From positions 34,011,989-34,075,988 of the forward strand of contig NC_092572.1 of NCBI RefSeq assembly GCF_037975245.1: 64,000 nucleotides of DNA. Direction: 5' to 3'. The DNA is from Apostichopus japonicus (Eukaryota > Echinodermata > Holothuroidea > Aspidochirotida > Stichopodidae). Made by a program: the position numbers and the translations under genes. Positions within the stretch are counted from its first letter, which is position 1, and each line of letters opens with the position of its first letter. Below are positions 42,776 through 55,625 of the stretch, one piece after another. Under the pieces are notes generated by a model. It was not told where the DNA came from, ran no database searches, and saw only the letters and a list, made by a program, of their open reading frames with translations.

Positions 42776-45700
42776 TGTTGAAGATTTAATTTAATGCCAT
42801 ATATCAAACTATAGTTTCACATGGAGAGAAGTGTTAATTACTCTATGCGTTTATTGATTGAAAACATACTTCTCTAGCATTAAACATTATCTAGTAATAT
42901 TAACTAGAGGGCAATCCACAAAGTTAAACATCTCATTGCAAAAATCACTTAAATGAATTATAGTGTTCCTTTCAGTTTTCTACTTTTTTTTGTGAAAGTG
43001 TCAAGTCTGTTCAACATTTGTCCTTGTATTCAAAGCAGAAAGTCACTTGTTTGCTTTAATTGACCTCTCACCTATCTTGAGTTCCTAGGAGGGGCACCTC
43101 CTGACCACATTTGAAGAAATCATCTTATATGAAAGCCAAATGATCAACCACACCTTACGAATACGTCTGCAAACACATCATCAATCAAATCATAGGAATG
43201 TGGGCGGGAACACACACTAGGTTGCATCATCATTAAGTGTATTAAGAAATCTTGTTGTGAAACACATGTGCAGGCTGTTAGGTGAGTGCACTGGCATCAC
43301 CTGTTTAAGAAGTGTTTAAGAAGTACAGGCAGTAATCTAATAGGCTTTTGAAAATTATTTGATTATATACCCAAAGATTTGCTATAGTGCCTTGGCAATT
43401 GATACTCAGACATTTGACTATTATCTCAGTTACATCTTACATATAATGTGATAACATATTCATACCTGTGTAGGTTGCAAGTCAATTAAATGGTTCCCTT
43501 GGAATAAAAGCAAGCAGTGCCATCCTATATTGACCTTTCAACCTGACTGTTCATGTTTGCTGTCATAGTAACCACATGTTTTTATATTACTTGACATACC
43601 TACTATACCTGTGAAGGTTGCAAGTCAATTCAATACTTCGCCTTTGTAGTAATATAGCAAAAAGTAACTTTTTGATTCATATGACCTTTGATTTTGACAT
43701 TTGACCTCAGTTACCATTTTAGTCGCATTGTTTTATAGTACTTGACGTATTCATTACACCTATGATGGACAATGTGATACTTTGCCTTGTAGTTATAACA
43801 AAACCAATACATATGAATAGTTTGCATCCTTCTGTGCTCCTTGTCATAACCAGACAAGCACTATGCAGCATTGAATGTGTTGTTAAATGCCAATGGTGTC
43901 AGAACATCAACTGCAGCATCTATTTCCTTATGATATGATCTTGCCATCTAAAGTAAATTGGCAATATTTGTCAGTTTTTCACTTGCAAGGTAACTTTTCT
44001 TTGTAGAGTTGCTTTTCTGTCAAACTCTTTCAGTCCCACATCCAAAATGTATAAATCAGACTTTGCAATGAGCGTTGTTTCATCTGGGAGCATGCTGTCA
44101 ATAACTATTTTAAAATGTCCTGCAAAATTACCTGTGTTTGGTATTAAGAGACCTTCCTACACAGACAATGTTCTCTTTGATGGTAGCATAGAATTTTAAC
44201 ATGACATTAGTTGTAGCAGTCAATACAAAGAACAAACATGTTGATGCCTACAGCACTTCCATAGTTTCGTTGATAATTTCAATGAAGTTATAGCATTCAC
44301 CTCTTTGCACAATTACGTATTTTCTATGGTTGCTAAGGTTTCATATTTTGGTCTATATCATGTCTCCCTCATGTCTTTGATTCCCATCTTCTAAATTAAC
44401 TGCCTTCGCTACATCAACTTATTGGAGTGATTTATCATACAATGCCTTGCTAGCTTTCTATGCCTTGTCTCACAAAACAGACAATAACAACGTGTATCCC
44501 TTTTATTCGAGTGGCCCCAAACACAACTGCAGATGCAAATACAACATGTATAGAAAAGATAACCCTTTCACTGGGCATGTTTTTGTACAATATCAACAGC
44601 TAACTTTGCTTGTGCTCATTTGTTTACTTGTCAGGTAAAGGACAACAACTTATCCATGTTAAAACCCCAGGCAACCATTATCCTAACAAACCCTTTTTAC
44701 ACAAAGTGTGGATGCTGTTCAGGTTTTTCTGGCAGAATAATAAGCCTGCAAGGTATAGGAAGAATTGTTTCCACATTTCATCTTTATATTGAAGCAAACC
44801 TCATTCAGTTATATTGTAGTAACGATTGATGACAAAATCTACTGTTGTTCATTGTTGCTCTTGTGAACATGTCATAGCTAGGATGGTAGTTTTCATAACT
44901 GCAAAACAATCAATTTTACTTAAAAGAAGTTTCGTTCATAACATTATTGTTGGCTTTGCTTGGTTCTTTAGAGTAGGGACTTGTAGCATCATGGAGTAAA
45001 TGGCTGAATGGCATGGCGTAGTAAAGTAGGGATCCTGTGACCTGGTGATGAAAACAGTTGCTTGAGAGTAGTTTATACAATTTTAAAGCTGGATAATGAA
45101 GATTGGTCACTGTAAAAACCATAGAGCTTTCATTGGTCAGCTATATGAAGAAAAGAAAACTGATGACATACAGAAAATTCAAATGTGACCATATCTCAGC
45201 TTGTGATTATGTACTTGCATTACTCACTCTAACATGGATTGCATGATGGACTTCATTGCAAAATCCTACTCCTTCAAAACTTTCGTACAAGCTACTGTCC
45301 TTAATATGATATTTCCACCTTCCAAAATACAATGCTTGGACAGAGGATATTGGGACATACTATGACAAAGAGCAAAGGCTCAGAATTAAGAAAAAAACCA
45401 TAACGGGGATAATCAAATTTGCCTACATGTACTTTACAAAGTATGGAAGGGAGACCCCCACCACCACATATTTCCTTTGTGTTGCAACATACATGCCCAT
45501 TGATAGTTTGTATTCCACATAATGTACCTGACACTATTAACAAGATTGGTGCATGCACTGACGAATAATAAATATTGGATAAAACTAATGAATTCAATGC
45601 AGCTTAATTTCTTATTTGAATTAATTTCTGGTCTTAAGACTTGTATTCAAATTATTGGCCAAGATTTAAGCTTTAGGCATCTATTCAATTTTAATAAGGA

Positions 45701-48600
45701 AATTTCTCACACATAGCAACTTAATGGAATGTTTGTAGGCCGGAATAAAATGGAGTTTGAATAATCTTTGAGGAGGCAAGATAACAATACTCTATTCTCA
45801 AGAAAAATATATCAGCTGTATAGTACTTGCATCACGGGAGTCTTGTTCATTCAAACAAGATTTCTGTAACTCTGATTTCTAAATACTTCTATGCTTTGGA
45901 CTCTAACTCGTCCTTACACGTAGTGTATTGGGATGAGATATTTTACTCTATCGACCTTTATTTGCAAATTTGGTTGTAAAATTGCTACCCACCCTTGAGG
46001 TACTGAACTGAAATTGTGACTTACCACTTCAGAGATCACATGACTAAAAACAACAATTTTGCCGCCAAGCGAAATGACGAAATAACACATGTGGGATTTC
46101 AAACTGGAAACTTGCAGCTCATTAATTAATGAAAAATGCCAAATGTCATGTGATCAAAGAGGTCGGAAATAGCCAAATTTGTACAAAAATAATTATGGTG
46201 ACTGCTTCTTAACAGTGAAGGAGATTGACAACAAATTTGGTGGGTAAGTGCCTGGGCATGGGTGGTAGTGTCTGCATTATTACTTTTGTCATGGAGTCAG
46301 CGTTGAAGTTACCAGAAATCATTTTGAAAATTGTTAACATGACAAAAGGGCCGAAACCCTCAACTCCATGTAGTATATCAACAGGCTATGTCTACAGTGC
46401 ATTAATTATTGCACCAAAGGTAATTAGATCAAAGGAGGTCAACTGTAAAGGTTGGCTAAATGTGAACAAGTAAGCGTTTTGCAAATGACTTCAAGTATGG
46501 TGGGTATGTGCGGGGTATAGGATGGGAAATATTCTCAGCATATTGCCCGAATTTTCAAAAAATAATATTTGATTGGGGGCTGCAGGCATATATGACTTAT
46601 ACCATCATAGGGTCAGATGTCCAATGTCAAATAACCTAAACACAGCATGTTGGCCATTGCCAACATCTTGTTATTACACACTGGACTTGTACAAACAGTG
46701 GTCAAGATTATTTTTTTTTTCACGTTACAGCATTTGGATGATAAATCTTTCTCAAATATTCTTAATACTTTGGCTGTCTGCTTAATATTGCATATTGTCT
46801 TGGTAGAAAAATGAGAGAACCGATTTCATAAAAAATGTTCATTTCAATTGCTGTAAAAATCTTATCCTGTTATCTGAAGAATTAATCTTTCTTGAGTTGA
46901 AGTATTCATGGTGGGTCTTCTAAGAACATTGAGTGATATTGTATTGAACACATTAGGGGTGGGGTGGTAGACGGGTGTGGCAGAGTATGTGACAACAATC
47001 AGTAAGAAATGAGTTGTGAAGTATACAGACACTTTAACTAAAGTACTCAAATGCTCTACCCATGTTTGGTATTTCAAATAAAATAAACATATTTTGTACA
47101 TCTCATAGGTAGATTATGGTAAGGGAAACAAGGTGATGGAAGGGTACAGTAGCAACCTTCCCTCTCATATGTACAGTTAAACACTTTCTGATGTAGGACA
47201 CTGGTGAAACTATATATTTTTTGGCTATGTTAGATTTTAACTAATATTAATTGAGTTGATGATATAAGGTACTGTCACTAGATGAATCATGTGCGAAATT
47301 TACCGACAGCTGTCTGAGCGATTAAAGGCTTACAGTACCAAATAAATGATGTGTGTTCATACACAAATCACTTCTAGTGTATATGTATTTTTTCTGCATA
47401 TAAAAAAATCTAAATCAATAACTTGAATATTCTGTGTTATTGTTAAATGAAGTCAAGTGCTGTGAAAACGCGAGGAGGGGCATAAATTGAGGAACTTGGA
47501 AGGGTTAAAGATTGAGCCATACTACACAATCAGTCAATTTATTTATATATAGATTGTAGTGTATATGTTTGGACAGTCAAGCGTAAGACAGACAGGATCA
47601 CATATGGTGATAAATACACCGTCGATAAAAATTGGTAAAGTTGCACATTTGACGGAAATAAAACAAATAAAATCAACAGAAGAAATTAGTTGAGGAGTAA
47701 AGTATACGTGTACATTTAAACAAAAATTCTGCATCTCTGACCTCTTAATTATTGTATACATTGGACGCTTGTCTGTTTGCTTTATAAGTGTATCTTTTCA
47801 GAGATTTAGAAGATTGTAAAGATTGTTTAGGAACAACAAGGGATTGGGTGTGGTCAAAGATTTGCGGTTGAAGGTTGAGGAAAAGTGGGAAAGAACACTG
47901 TGAGAGGGGTAGGAAAATTGTCACTGCTGAAATGTCCACCAGAGGCCATTCCTATTTGTAAATAGTACTTCAAAGATTTTAAGTTGTCAGTTCCCTTCGT
48001 GTCTCACTTTATCTACTCACACACCCTCTTTCTCTACCTGTTATTCGTACCAGATATGGAAAATTAAATGATAAAGTTTGTAAATGGCCATTGGTGCTAT
48101 GTCGTATAAGAAATCATTCCCCCATTTCAGTTACTTCCAAAACCTTAAAACCGCCATTACTGGTTGTTAGTATGTTTTTAATGAGATACAGTCACAGTTT
48201 TGGTAGCAATAATTAGAAGATTCAAGTATAGGTGAATGGTTCACAGTTAAAGAATTTATCATTACAGAATGAAAAGCTCTAGTAATAGTTTTTGAACAGT
48301 GCCAACAAACATTTGGGGAATCTGCATTGCACGTTTTTCGAAAACACTGAGAAAGATTTATGAAAAATAATGAGAGGGAGGAGTGAGTCTTATTATGTAT
48401 GCCACCTCACAGGGAGAACAGGGATGAGGATGGAGGAGAGGGTCTGTTAATGAGGAGGCGCGCGGGTTTGGCCCTTCAATCATTTTGGTTACGATGGCGA
48501 AGGCTCAGTAACCTATATAATCGAGCTTGGGCGTCGGCGTGTGTTTAATGTGAATATGAAGGTCAGCTTGTAGACACGATATTTTTAAATACAAGTTAAA
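42776..48600. other. 5.8 kb without a recognisable gene
   Basis: AT-rich sequence with weak repeat traces only: CTATACCTGTGAAGGTTGCAAG-type phrases near 43465 and 43607, and AATTTGGTGGGTAAGTG near 46235, related to the ends of the repeat at 15860-16225. Many short frames exist on both strands; none has a motif, a long open length or paired splice sites. Confidence 0.5.
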
Positions 48601-49000
48601 TCAACGTCAAATTTTATAGGTAGATGCCCCATGATGTGTAGGCCTAGATGTAGAGGTGGTTCCCATTTTTATGAATATTAATGATTGGAGGGGGCTTTAC
48701 CTAAAATTCTTAAAATGTCAATATCTCTCCAACCAAGAGTGTTATCACGGTAAAAGCTTGTAAACACTATATATCAAGACCAATAAATTAAAGTAATGTT
48801 ATAGTGGGTAGGTGGATGCCCCATGATGTTTAGATATGCAATATTGTTTGTGGTTCCCATCTCATGAATATTAGTGAGTGGACGGGGCTTAACAAAATTC
48901 TTGAAATATCGATATCTCTTGAACAGTATGTCTGATTTAGTGCATACTTGGTGTGATGATGTAACTACATAGTAAATATATAACGTAAAGGGAAGTTGTC
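48601..49000 (+). repeat. two direct copies, about 192-bp period
   Basis: TAGGTAGATGCCCCATGATG near 48618 and TAGGTGGATGCCCCATGATG near 48809, each followed by GTGGTTCCCAT, ATGAATATTA and GGGGCTT. A related AGGTCA phrase (GTCAAGGTCGTATGAGGTCAAC) follows at about 49041. Confidence 0.7.
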
Positions 49001-49630
49001 AATAACATCTCGTAAACAAAGAGTCCCATGATTGAAATCGGTCAAGGTCGTATGAGGTCAACGGGTGCCAAAGTATAAAAAACCTTTCAAGCATCATAAT
49101 CCAAAATTGAAGCTGCAATATATCTGTCAGTTCTCTAAACTTTTCTTTTGGTAAAATTCAGTTCAGTTAAGTTTTGTGGAAGGGCTCAATAAGTCTTTAA
49201 CAGAACATAGAGTCATCCAGGATAGTTCAAATAAAGTTGATATGTGGTATTGCTTTAAGCAATTTGTGATTTATATCAGATGATTTGTAGGTTGTCAAGA
49301 TATTCCACAGTGCATTTAATTAGTGTCATACAGAGCTCTCAGTCTATAATAACAAATCATTTCTAGGGATCTGGAAGCTCAAAATTAGTAACGGAAAACG
49401 TTTTTTTATTCATACAATCTAATGGTCTGCAATATATTTCACATAGGAATTGGAATAAAAGTATATACTGTAAAATCCTTACCGGTAATGGTTGAGTACC
49501 GTTTGTTCTCAATAAGATTCTTATGTTTCTTATGGAAATGCTTCCTATGGATTTACAAAACTCTGTTGATACTTGCATTGGTTGGATAAACATCGAATAA
49601 AACTGCATTTAGCCACACATACCTCCATAG

Positions 49631-49900
49631 CAGGGCCGTAGATAGAGTGCGGTGGGGTTGACACCCCATTCACTCATAGAATCTGCACCAGACGGCAAAT
49701 AAAAGAAAAAGAAAGATAGAATAAAGAGAAGAAGTGAGAGGCAGTGGCGTACATAATGGGGATGGGGTGGTCCTCCTGGTTACCTGTTAGGGGGTTGCGA
49801 TGCCACAGCCCCCAATTAATAAATGAAAACTGAGATAAAATAATAAATAGATATAGCTAGTGGCGGCCAGCTATAGAGGAAAAGTGGAAATTTGTGTATA
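49631..49900. mobile_element. decayed hAT-like end sequences
   Basis: CAGGGCCGTAGATAG near 49630 and CAGTGGCGTACATAATGGGG near 49743 resemble the outer ends of the hAT MITEs in this window. No matching right ends or target duplications were found, so these are remnants at best. Confidence 0.35.
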
Positions 49901-50837
49901 TCATTGTGGTTGTTTAAGTCGATGTAAATTTTCTAGTAAAAAACGAATATTGTGAACAAACAATAGGAAAAAATAGCAAACATTTAATTTAGAATGAGAA
50001 TTCCTAAACATGTTTTCAGGTGAACGTTTTGCCAAAGATAGAACCAGTTTGCGTCTAAGCCACATTACATAACAATTTCTCAAAGTGGGTCACCACTTCC
50101 TTTAGATCTATACCTGCCCCAGGACAGCATCCGCTGCACGGGGTAACAAAGGAAGGATCCGAACCGGGTGGTAACTATTTTTGGTATGTCACTGGAGAAA
50201 GAGAGAGGGGGGGGGCGAGATAAAGACTTAAGGAAAAGGGAAGTGCGGGGAGGAAAGGAGATTGGAATGTCTGTGTAAACTGCAGACAACGCCCTATATT
50301 TGCTTTACGAACGTATGCCATAGTACAGGTCGAATGTAAGCCCCGTTTCAGCTCAAAGAGAACGAAAATCTCAGCATTTCTGTAGGAGGGCCTAAACCTA
50401 ACTATGGGTCCTTCAGGCTCAAGTGGACCCCTCCCACTGGAATAAACCCTGTTGGACTCTCACTTCCTTTATCAACACTTCCTGCCCGTGTTTTCTTCCT
50501 TTTCGGCCGCAGAAGATGACACCACCACCCCCCCCCCACCGTGAATAATGCCCAGGCGATGCCCCTTTTCAATAAACCTACTTGCGAATACTGCAGCAAG
50601 TACCAATGTTAACCTTGAAACATATTCCTTTTGACTCCTACAATCTATAATTTATATTCTATTAAGATTTTATGAAAACTATGTTCAGGGTCAGTGTGCC
50701 TACATTAGGTACACTTGGTAATCTTAAAAGGGCAGATAGCCCGCAAAATCATACGGATAGTTGTACAGAACTTCAGGGAACTTTCTTATCGCCGTTGGAA
50801 ATTTATATCCCTAAATCTTTTACTTTTACCAAACCGG

Positions 50838-50840
<3 letters not shown>
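49901..50840. other. non-coding, no gene recognised
   Basis: Contains G and C runs near 50209 and 50528. No supported frame. Confidence 0.5.
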
Positions 50841-50934
<94 letters not shown>

Positions 50935-51000
50935 ATATATATATATATATATATATAAGGATATATATATATATATATATATATAAGGATATATATATAT

Positions 51001-51048
<48 letters not shown>

Positions 51049-51082
51049 ATATATATATATATATATATACATACATATATAA

Positions 51083-51118
<36 letters not shown>

Positions 51119-51131
51119 ATATATATATATA
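50841..51131. repeat. long (AT)n microsatellite
   Basis: About 290 bp of alternating A and T, interrupted by AAGG roughly every 30 bp in its right half and ending in a TGTGTGTGTGTG run. Frames reading IYIYIY are artefacts of this repeat. Confidence 0.98.
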
Positions 51132-51785
51132 GGCGTTGCAAAGCTGTGTGTATACGTTCAATCGCGAAAGAATTAATCCACGACGCACTCTGGCGCGGAT
51201 GAGCATTTATTAGTACAGCTTTACATTTATATCTAATTGTAGATCGAATATATTCTGAATACGCCTTCAGATGCATTATGTGAAATGGGAGGACCGCCAG
51301 ACTACCATTCATTAAATTCGGATTCAATGGCCCCAAAACCACACCCTCCTTATCAAATCCGCTTCTGTACCTGTCCATGGCTCTACCTAGCTCAGTTTGG
51401 GAAGAATTTACAATCGCCCCCTCTACCTTTTAATTTCAATGCGAGTCACTGATGTATACTGCATTTGTATCATTTTTTGTGCTATTAGTGTAGGCTGGAT
51501 CAACGACAGGTGAATATCCTACCCATGACCGTGTTTTCTTAATATTTTCATCTAGTGGCGAAATTTGATAAATCAAAACTATACTATGAAATGTTCCACG
51601 AAAGGGAATGAGAGTGGTATTGAAGAACGTAGCATGCTTAGACTCTGGATGTTTGACCTGCTTATTTCGTACAATATAAGATTGTTTTCACATGGGTTCT
51701 ACAGTGAGAAAAAAAAACAGTTAGAAGACATGAGTAATATTATCCAGCCTATCAATGTGAGAAACAATACTCGTTTAAAATGACA
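51132..51785. other. non-coding, no gene recognised
   Basis: No motif was found in the short frames here. Confidence 0.5.
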
Positions 51786-52576
51786 GTATACAGGGGCGGA
51801 TCCAGGGGGGGCCGACCCGGTCCCGGCCCCCCCTTTTTGGAAATCAGTTGCGTTTTTTTATGTGGGAGTAATTCAAATTCCTAATAGGCATAACTTGGTG
51901 AAAGAAAAGCCTAATATATATCCAGCTGCTCTTCCCTGAAACGCGATCGTTTTTATTCCAAATTTGAAACTAAGGCAATTATCAGGCCTACGCGACATCA
52001 CGTATTAATTAGATACGGCTCAGTACTATAGTGCTGACTATTACTGTCAGGGAAAATCAATGCACAGTTAGCAAGTATATCATAATTATCTGAATGAAAG
52101 GGGGTGTAGGCGGTTTTACACTATCTAACGCAACGTAGTCGCCAAGAACCTGAAGTATTTTTAAGGGAGGGCCCGAGGAACATGAACTTATAGCATGCTC
52201 CTCGTGGTGAAACATAATTGCACCTATTAGGTGAATTGAGTGTACTGTTAATAGTAGGAGAGACTAGTGTAGGTTCTTATGACCAACTAGACCGGTTTCT
52301 GCTCTCAAACTTTATAGGAGGAGCTTCATCAGTAGTAGCCTTTGAATATTTTATATTCGGCCTGGGCGTCTTGTTCTCAAAATGCATCTTTTTTCTGTGC
52401 ACGAGTTTTTATGGACTCATAGTGCAGCTATAAGAGCATCTAAAAGAGCTTCGTGTGAACCTTGAGAGTCAGCTGATTCTTCGTTAGTATGAAACCTTGA
52501 GTTAACAAGTAAATCTTTGAGATTTTGGGCCCTTTTGTAGGCTAGAATCGGTTCTTTTGGAAACAGTTTGGATAAT

Positions 52577-53455
52577 TCCGCGTGCAGGGGCGTAGCGAGC
52601 GGGGGGGGGGGGGGGGGGGGGGTGGGGTGTCACACCCCCCAATAATTTGGTCGCTGTCGGCAAATTTTGGGTCTGTCGGCAAAAGGAGAAAAGGTGAAGA
52701 GAGCGGAAGGGGAAGAAAGAAGGAAAGCTTAATAGAGAAAAGGAGAACGGGAGCTTCTTTATCGGTTATTTCGATTTTCCAGTTCTTCATCTGATAAACT
52801 CATTCACCAATCCAATCACCCGACGCCTGCAAGTTAAAAACCTCTCGGCAAATAACTGATAATGTCACGGCCGTCAGTATAGCTACTGTAGTCAGGCTCA
52901 GCTAGACGAGTGCCAGAATCGCCGGCAACTCAGTGAAAGAAATGGAATTAAAGGCTTCCGTATAGGCCGCAGCCCATGAGTCGTGCTATCGTGTGACAAC
53001 GTGTTGTTATTATCCTCTGTTCAGAATGACGTCATCGCAGATGTCATTCGTTCTCCGTGGAAAACTTAAGGACACGGCTCACGAATTGTACACAATTTTT
53101 AACGTTTCTCGCTTGTATATCAATGAATGTTGTTATTTCTCATCATTACCGGAAAGTTTTCTGAACATTTCATCACGAAGTTTCACTATTTCAACGATCG
53201 GTGAAAGAGAAAACACAGTTCGATAATTGGTCCCAATTAATTCTTCTTCTGCCGACTGCCATAAAAATAATATCGAAATGGAAATTCTACGGTGCCAAAT
53301 TTGACTTAAAATATGCACCAGATTGCATATAAGGACGTTTCCCCCAGACCCCTCCCCCATTTCAGTCACATCTTCCAGATCCGTCGGCAAATCAAATCCT
53401 CCACACCCCCCCCCCCCCCCCAACAAAAAACCTTCGCTACGCCCCTGTCCGCGTG
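52577..53455. mobile_element. hAT-type MITE inside the Penelope-like element
   Basis: Element 52585-53447 (863 bp) has inverted ends CAGGGGCGTAGCGA and CAGGGGCGTAGCGAAGG (right end read inward), each followed by or near a long G run. Exact 8-bp duplications TCCGCGTG lie at 52577-52584 and 53448-53455. No transposase. Confidence 0.9.
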
Positions 53456-53591
53456 TTGTGAGATTAAGTGCCAATGTTTCAAAACTAAAAAATTTCAAAT
53501 GCGTGGTTTTGATATGGGGTGTATAGGTAAGCTTGAACACCATTGGTGGTTCCTTTTGTTTAGGTTTGGTAGTGGGGTATTGCCCACGGTT

Positions 53592-54460
53592 TTAAAATGT
53601 TATGCCTTTCGTGGCTGAGGCAATTTCCTCTTTCTTATAGTTACGGAGTAACAGTTTCTCTGTGAACGCATTCTTTTTCTGTAAGAAATCAGTCTCATTG
53701 TTACATAGACGTGCGTATCGTAAGACTTCCCCTTTAATGAAGCCTGCCTTTAAAAGTGGCAAGTGGGTGTGCAGAGTTTCTGTCGAGGTATTTAAGGTTT
53801 CCGTGGGTTTGGTGTAGACTTTGGTGTCTAATAACCCATTGGTTTCAAACCTTGGACCTTTGAAGATTTTCAAATCTAGGTATGTTACCTCGGTGTGTAA
53901 TATTTCTACCGTAAACTTTAAGAAGCGGTGAATTGTTCAAGTTCCTGAGGTGAACCGTCGTAAAGCAATAGAATTTCATCTCTATAGCGGAGCCATTTTA
54001 AGATTTTATTATCTGTCGGTAAAATCTGGTTTTCCAGTCTATGCATGACGATATCACAGATTTCCGGAGATGCTTGGCTACCCATGGCGCAACCGATCTT
54101 ATGTAGATAGAATTGATTATTGAACTCGAAACAGTTTCTTGTTAAAAATAAGTTCAATTAGTTTGCGCATGGATATGGAAGATATTTTCTTTATTCCATA
54201 TTCGCTTTTTTTCCGCCTTTTCATAGACTTCTTGACATATATCTAATGCCTCCTCTTGGGGAGTATTGGTATACATGGCGACGACATCGAGTGTAGCAAG
54301 TACTACTGCTTTTGGTAACGGGGTGGCTTCCACAATTTTCAGAATGTGATTTGTGTCTTTCACATAGGTGCTTTGTTTTAATACAATAGGAAGCAAGAAA
54401 TAGTCCACAAATTCCGATATTTTTTCGGTCGGTGATCCGTTTCCGCTTATTATCGGGCCC
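53592..54460 (-). pseudogene. Penelope-like reverse transcriptase, broken
   Basis: Read on the minus strand in pieces: GPIISGNGSPTEKISEF then VKDTNHIL, ATLDVVAMYTNTPQEEAL (motif A with its Asp), then after frame breaks near 54160 FEFNNQFYLHKIGCAMGSQ (motif B, AMGS), LKWLRYRDEILLLYDG (motif C), and then FKGPRFETNGLLDTKVYTKPTE and HTHLPLLKAGFIKGEVLRYARLC from the C-terminal region. Motif C reads YRDE where Y-x-D-D is needed, so the second catalytic Asp is lost. With the frameshifts this copy is dead. The GIY-YIG nuclease region is not recognised. Order and motifs match Penelope-like RTs. Confidence 0.85.
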
Positions 54461-55379
54461 TCCCTTAAAAATACTTCAGGTTCTTGACGACTACGTTGCG
54501 TTAGATAGTGTAAAACCGCCTACACCCCCTTTCATTAATAAGTATATCATAATTATCTCATTGAATATATCTTGTTTTATGTTTTTTCTTGGGGTGAATC
54601 TGGTGTCATAATTTTCGCGCAAAAGAAAAAACGAATCGACGCAATAATAGTGTATCCATTGTACATGCACTGTTGAGCGTTGTTAAATATGTGTCTATGG
54701 AGAAAAAATATGTGCACAAAAAAGCGTGTCTGCAACGTTTCTGGTTTTTCTAGTTTTTGGCGAAATGTTTCACCATTTTGCATCTAAGCACTCACAATTA
54801 ACCAAAAATGTCCAAGGGGGAGGGGGACAACCCCCCCCCCCCTAGACCCCTTCCCCAGGACGCAGATCACTAAAGTGCTACCATCGGGATGTCGGCCCCT
54901 CCTTTCTCAAAATCCTGGATCCGCCCCTGGTATATACTTAGAGGCATAGTTCAATGACTTGGATAGACGAGTTCTCCTTCCCATCCACTGTAGTACTCAC
55001 TATGTTAAGTTACTCACCTTAAAGAGGCCATGACACGAAAAATCCAACTCATCGAGAGTAACTTCCTCTGAATCTATGAGAAAATCTATGTTCAAAACTA
55101 TCCTCAACACCTTGAAAACCTCAAGGACTAATTAGTAATTAACGTTTTAATATTCGCATCCGAAAATAGATATCTGAGAATGCGATTTCACAACAAGACA
55201 ATGATGACGTCATGTTAGGAACACACGTGCAAAGCCCAGGCATGTATCGGATGCGCGACGATCATACCGTTCCATATACAGTACACGCACATTTACACGG
55301 AGAGAGCAACCACTGTATTACGCTATATCGTTAGAAATTTCAAGTTTGTTTTACAACTGTTGTAAACTATCCGAGAGAA

Positions 55380-55625
55380 ATGCCGGTCCGTTGTGTTGTT
55401 GGGGGCTGCATAAATATCATTTCCCATGCAATTAGCCTTCATCCATGGCTGAAGGACGAAAAAAACACGGCGATTATGACCAAGGTAGTGCACAACACCA
55501 GCGCCGATTTCACTGGGCCTAGCCAGTATGCAGCTCCGAATGAAGCGAACACTTCACGGAAGCATACTACGATCCCTCCTTTTTGTTATGAAATAAAACA
55601 AATGGACTTTAACGGTTCGACATAA
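55380..55625 (+). pseudogene. THAP-like first exon of a Kolobok-type transposase, decayed
   Basis: ATG at 55380 opens MPVRCVVGGCINII followed by AISLHPWLKDE, which matches the THAP start C-x4-C with the ISLH-x-F/W-P/L-K-D segment. The second half (KVVHNTSADFTGPSQYAAP) keeps the R/S-x-D-F-x-G-P-S phrase but lacks the C-x-x-H-F ligands and the central Trp, so the zinc site is incomplete. It starts about 340 bp inside the left TIR, on the strand pointing inward. Frame ends at a TAA at 55623. Confidence 0.6.

Larger units (their letters stand above)
52073..54558 (-). mobile_element. Penelope-like element, 5'-truncated, with inverted terminal copies
   Basis: The insertion 52092-54539 is flanked by an exact 19-bp direct repeat AAGTATATCATAATTATCT (52073-52091 and 54540-54558). 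Its two ends, 52092-52175 and 54454-54539, are inverted copies of an 84-86 bp sequence containing GGGGGTGTAGGCGG and CTGAAGTATTTTTAAGGGAG. An inverted fragment upstream of a truncated body is a known arrangement of Penelope-like elements. The body is read on the minus strand and carries a reverse transcriptase (see separate entry). A hAT MITE later inserted at 52585-53447. Confidence 0.8.
51786..54934. mobile_element. outer MITE split by nested insertions
   Basis: Ends are perfect 16-bp inverted repeats CAGGGGCGGATCCAGG (51791-51806 and inverted at 54914-54929). GTATA occurs immediately outside both ends (51786-51790, 54930-54934), a 5-bp duplication. Removing the inner insertion (52092-54539) and one duplicate leaves about 670 bp with no transposase. 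CAGGGGCGG ends are hAT-like, but 5 bp is shorter than the usual 8, so superfamily is uncertain. Confidence 0.8.

Noticed and set aside
42776-48600. Many 60-100 codon frames on both strands
   Set aside because: No motif, no paired splice signals and lengths expected by chance in this much sequence.
50715-51378. Long frames reading IYIYIY on both strands
   Set aside because: They are translations of the (AT)n microsatellite at 50841-51131.
52169-54460. A palindromic MITE centred on GGGCCC that was split by the Penelope-like element
   Set aside because: The 19-bp direct repeat just outside the inverted segments shows these segments belong to the inserted element.
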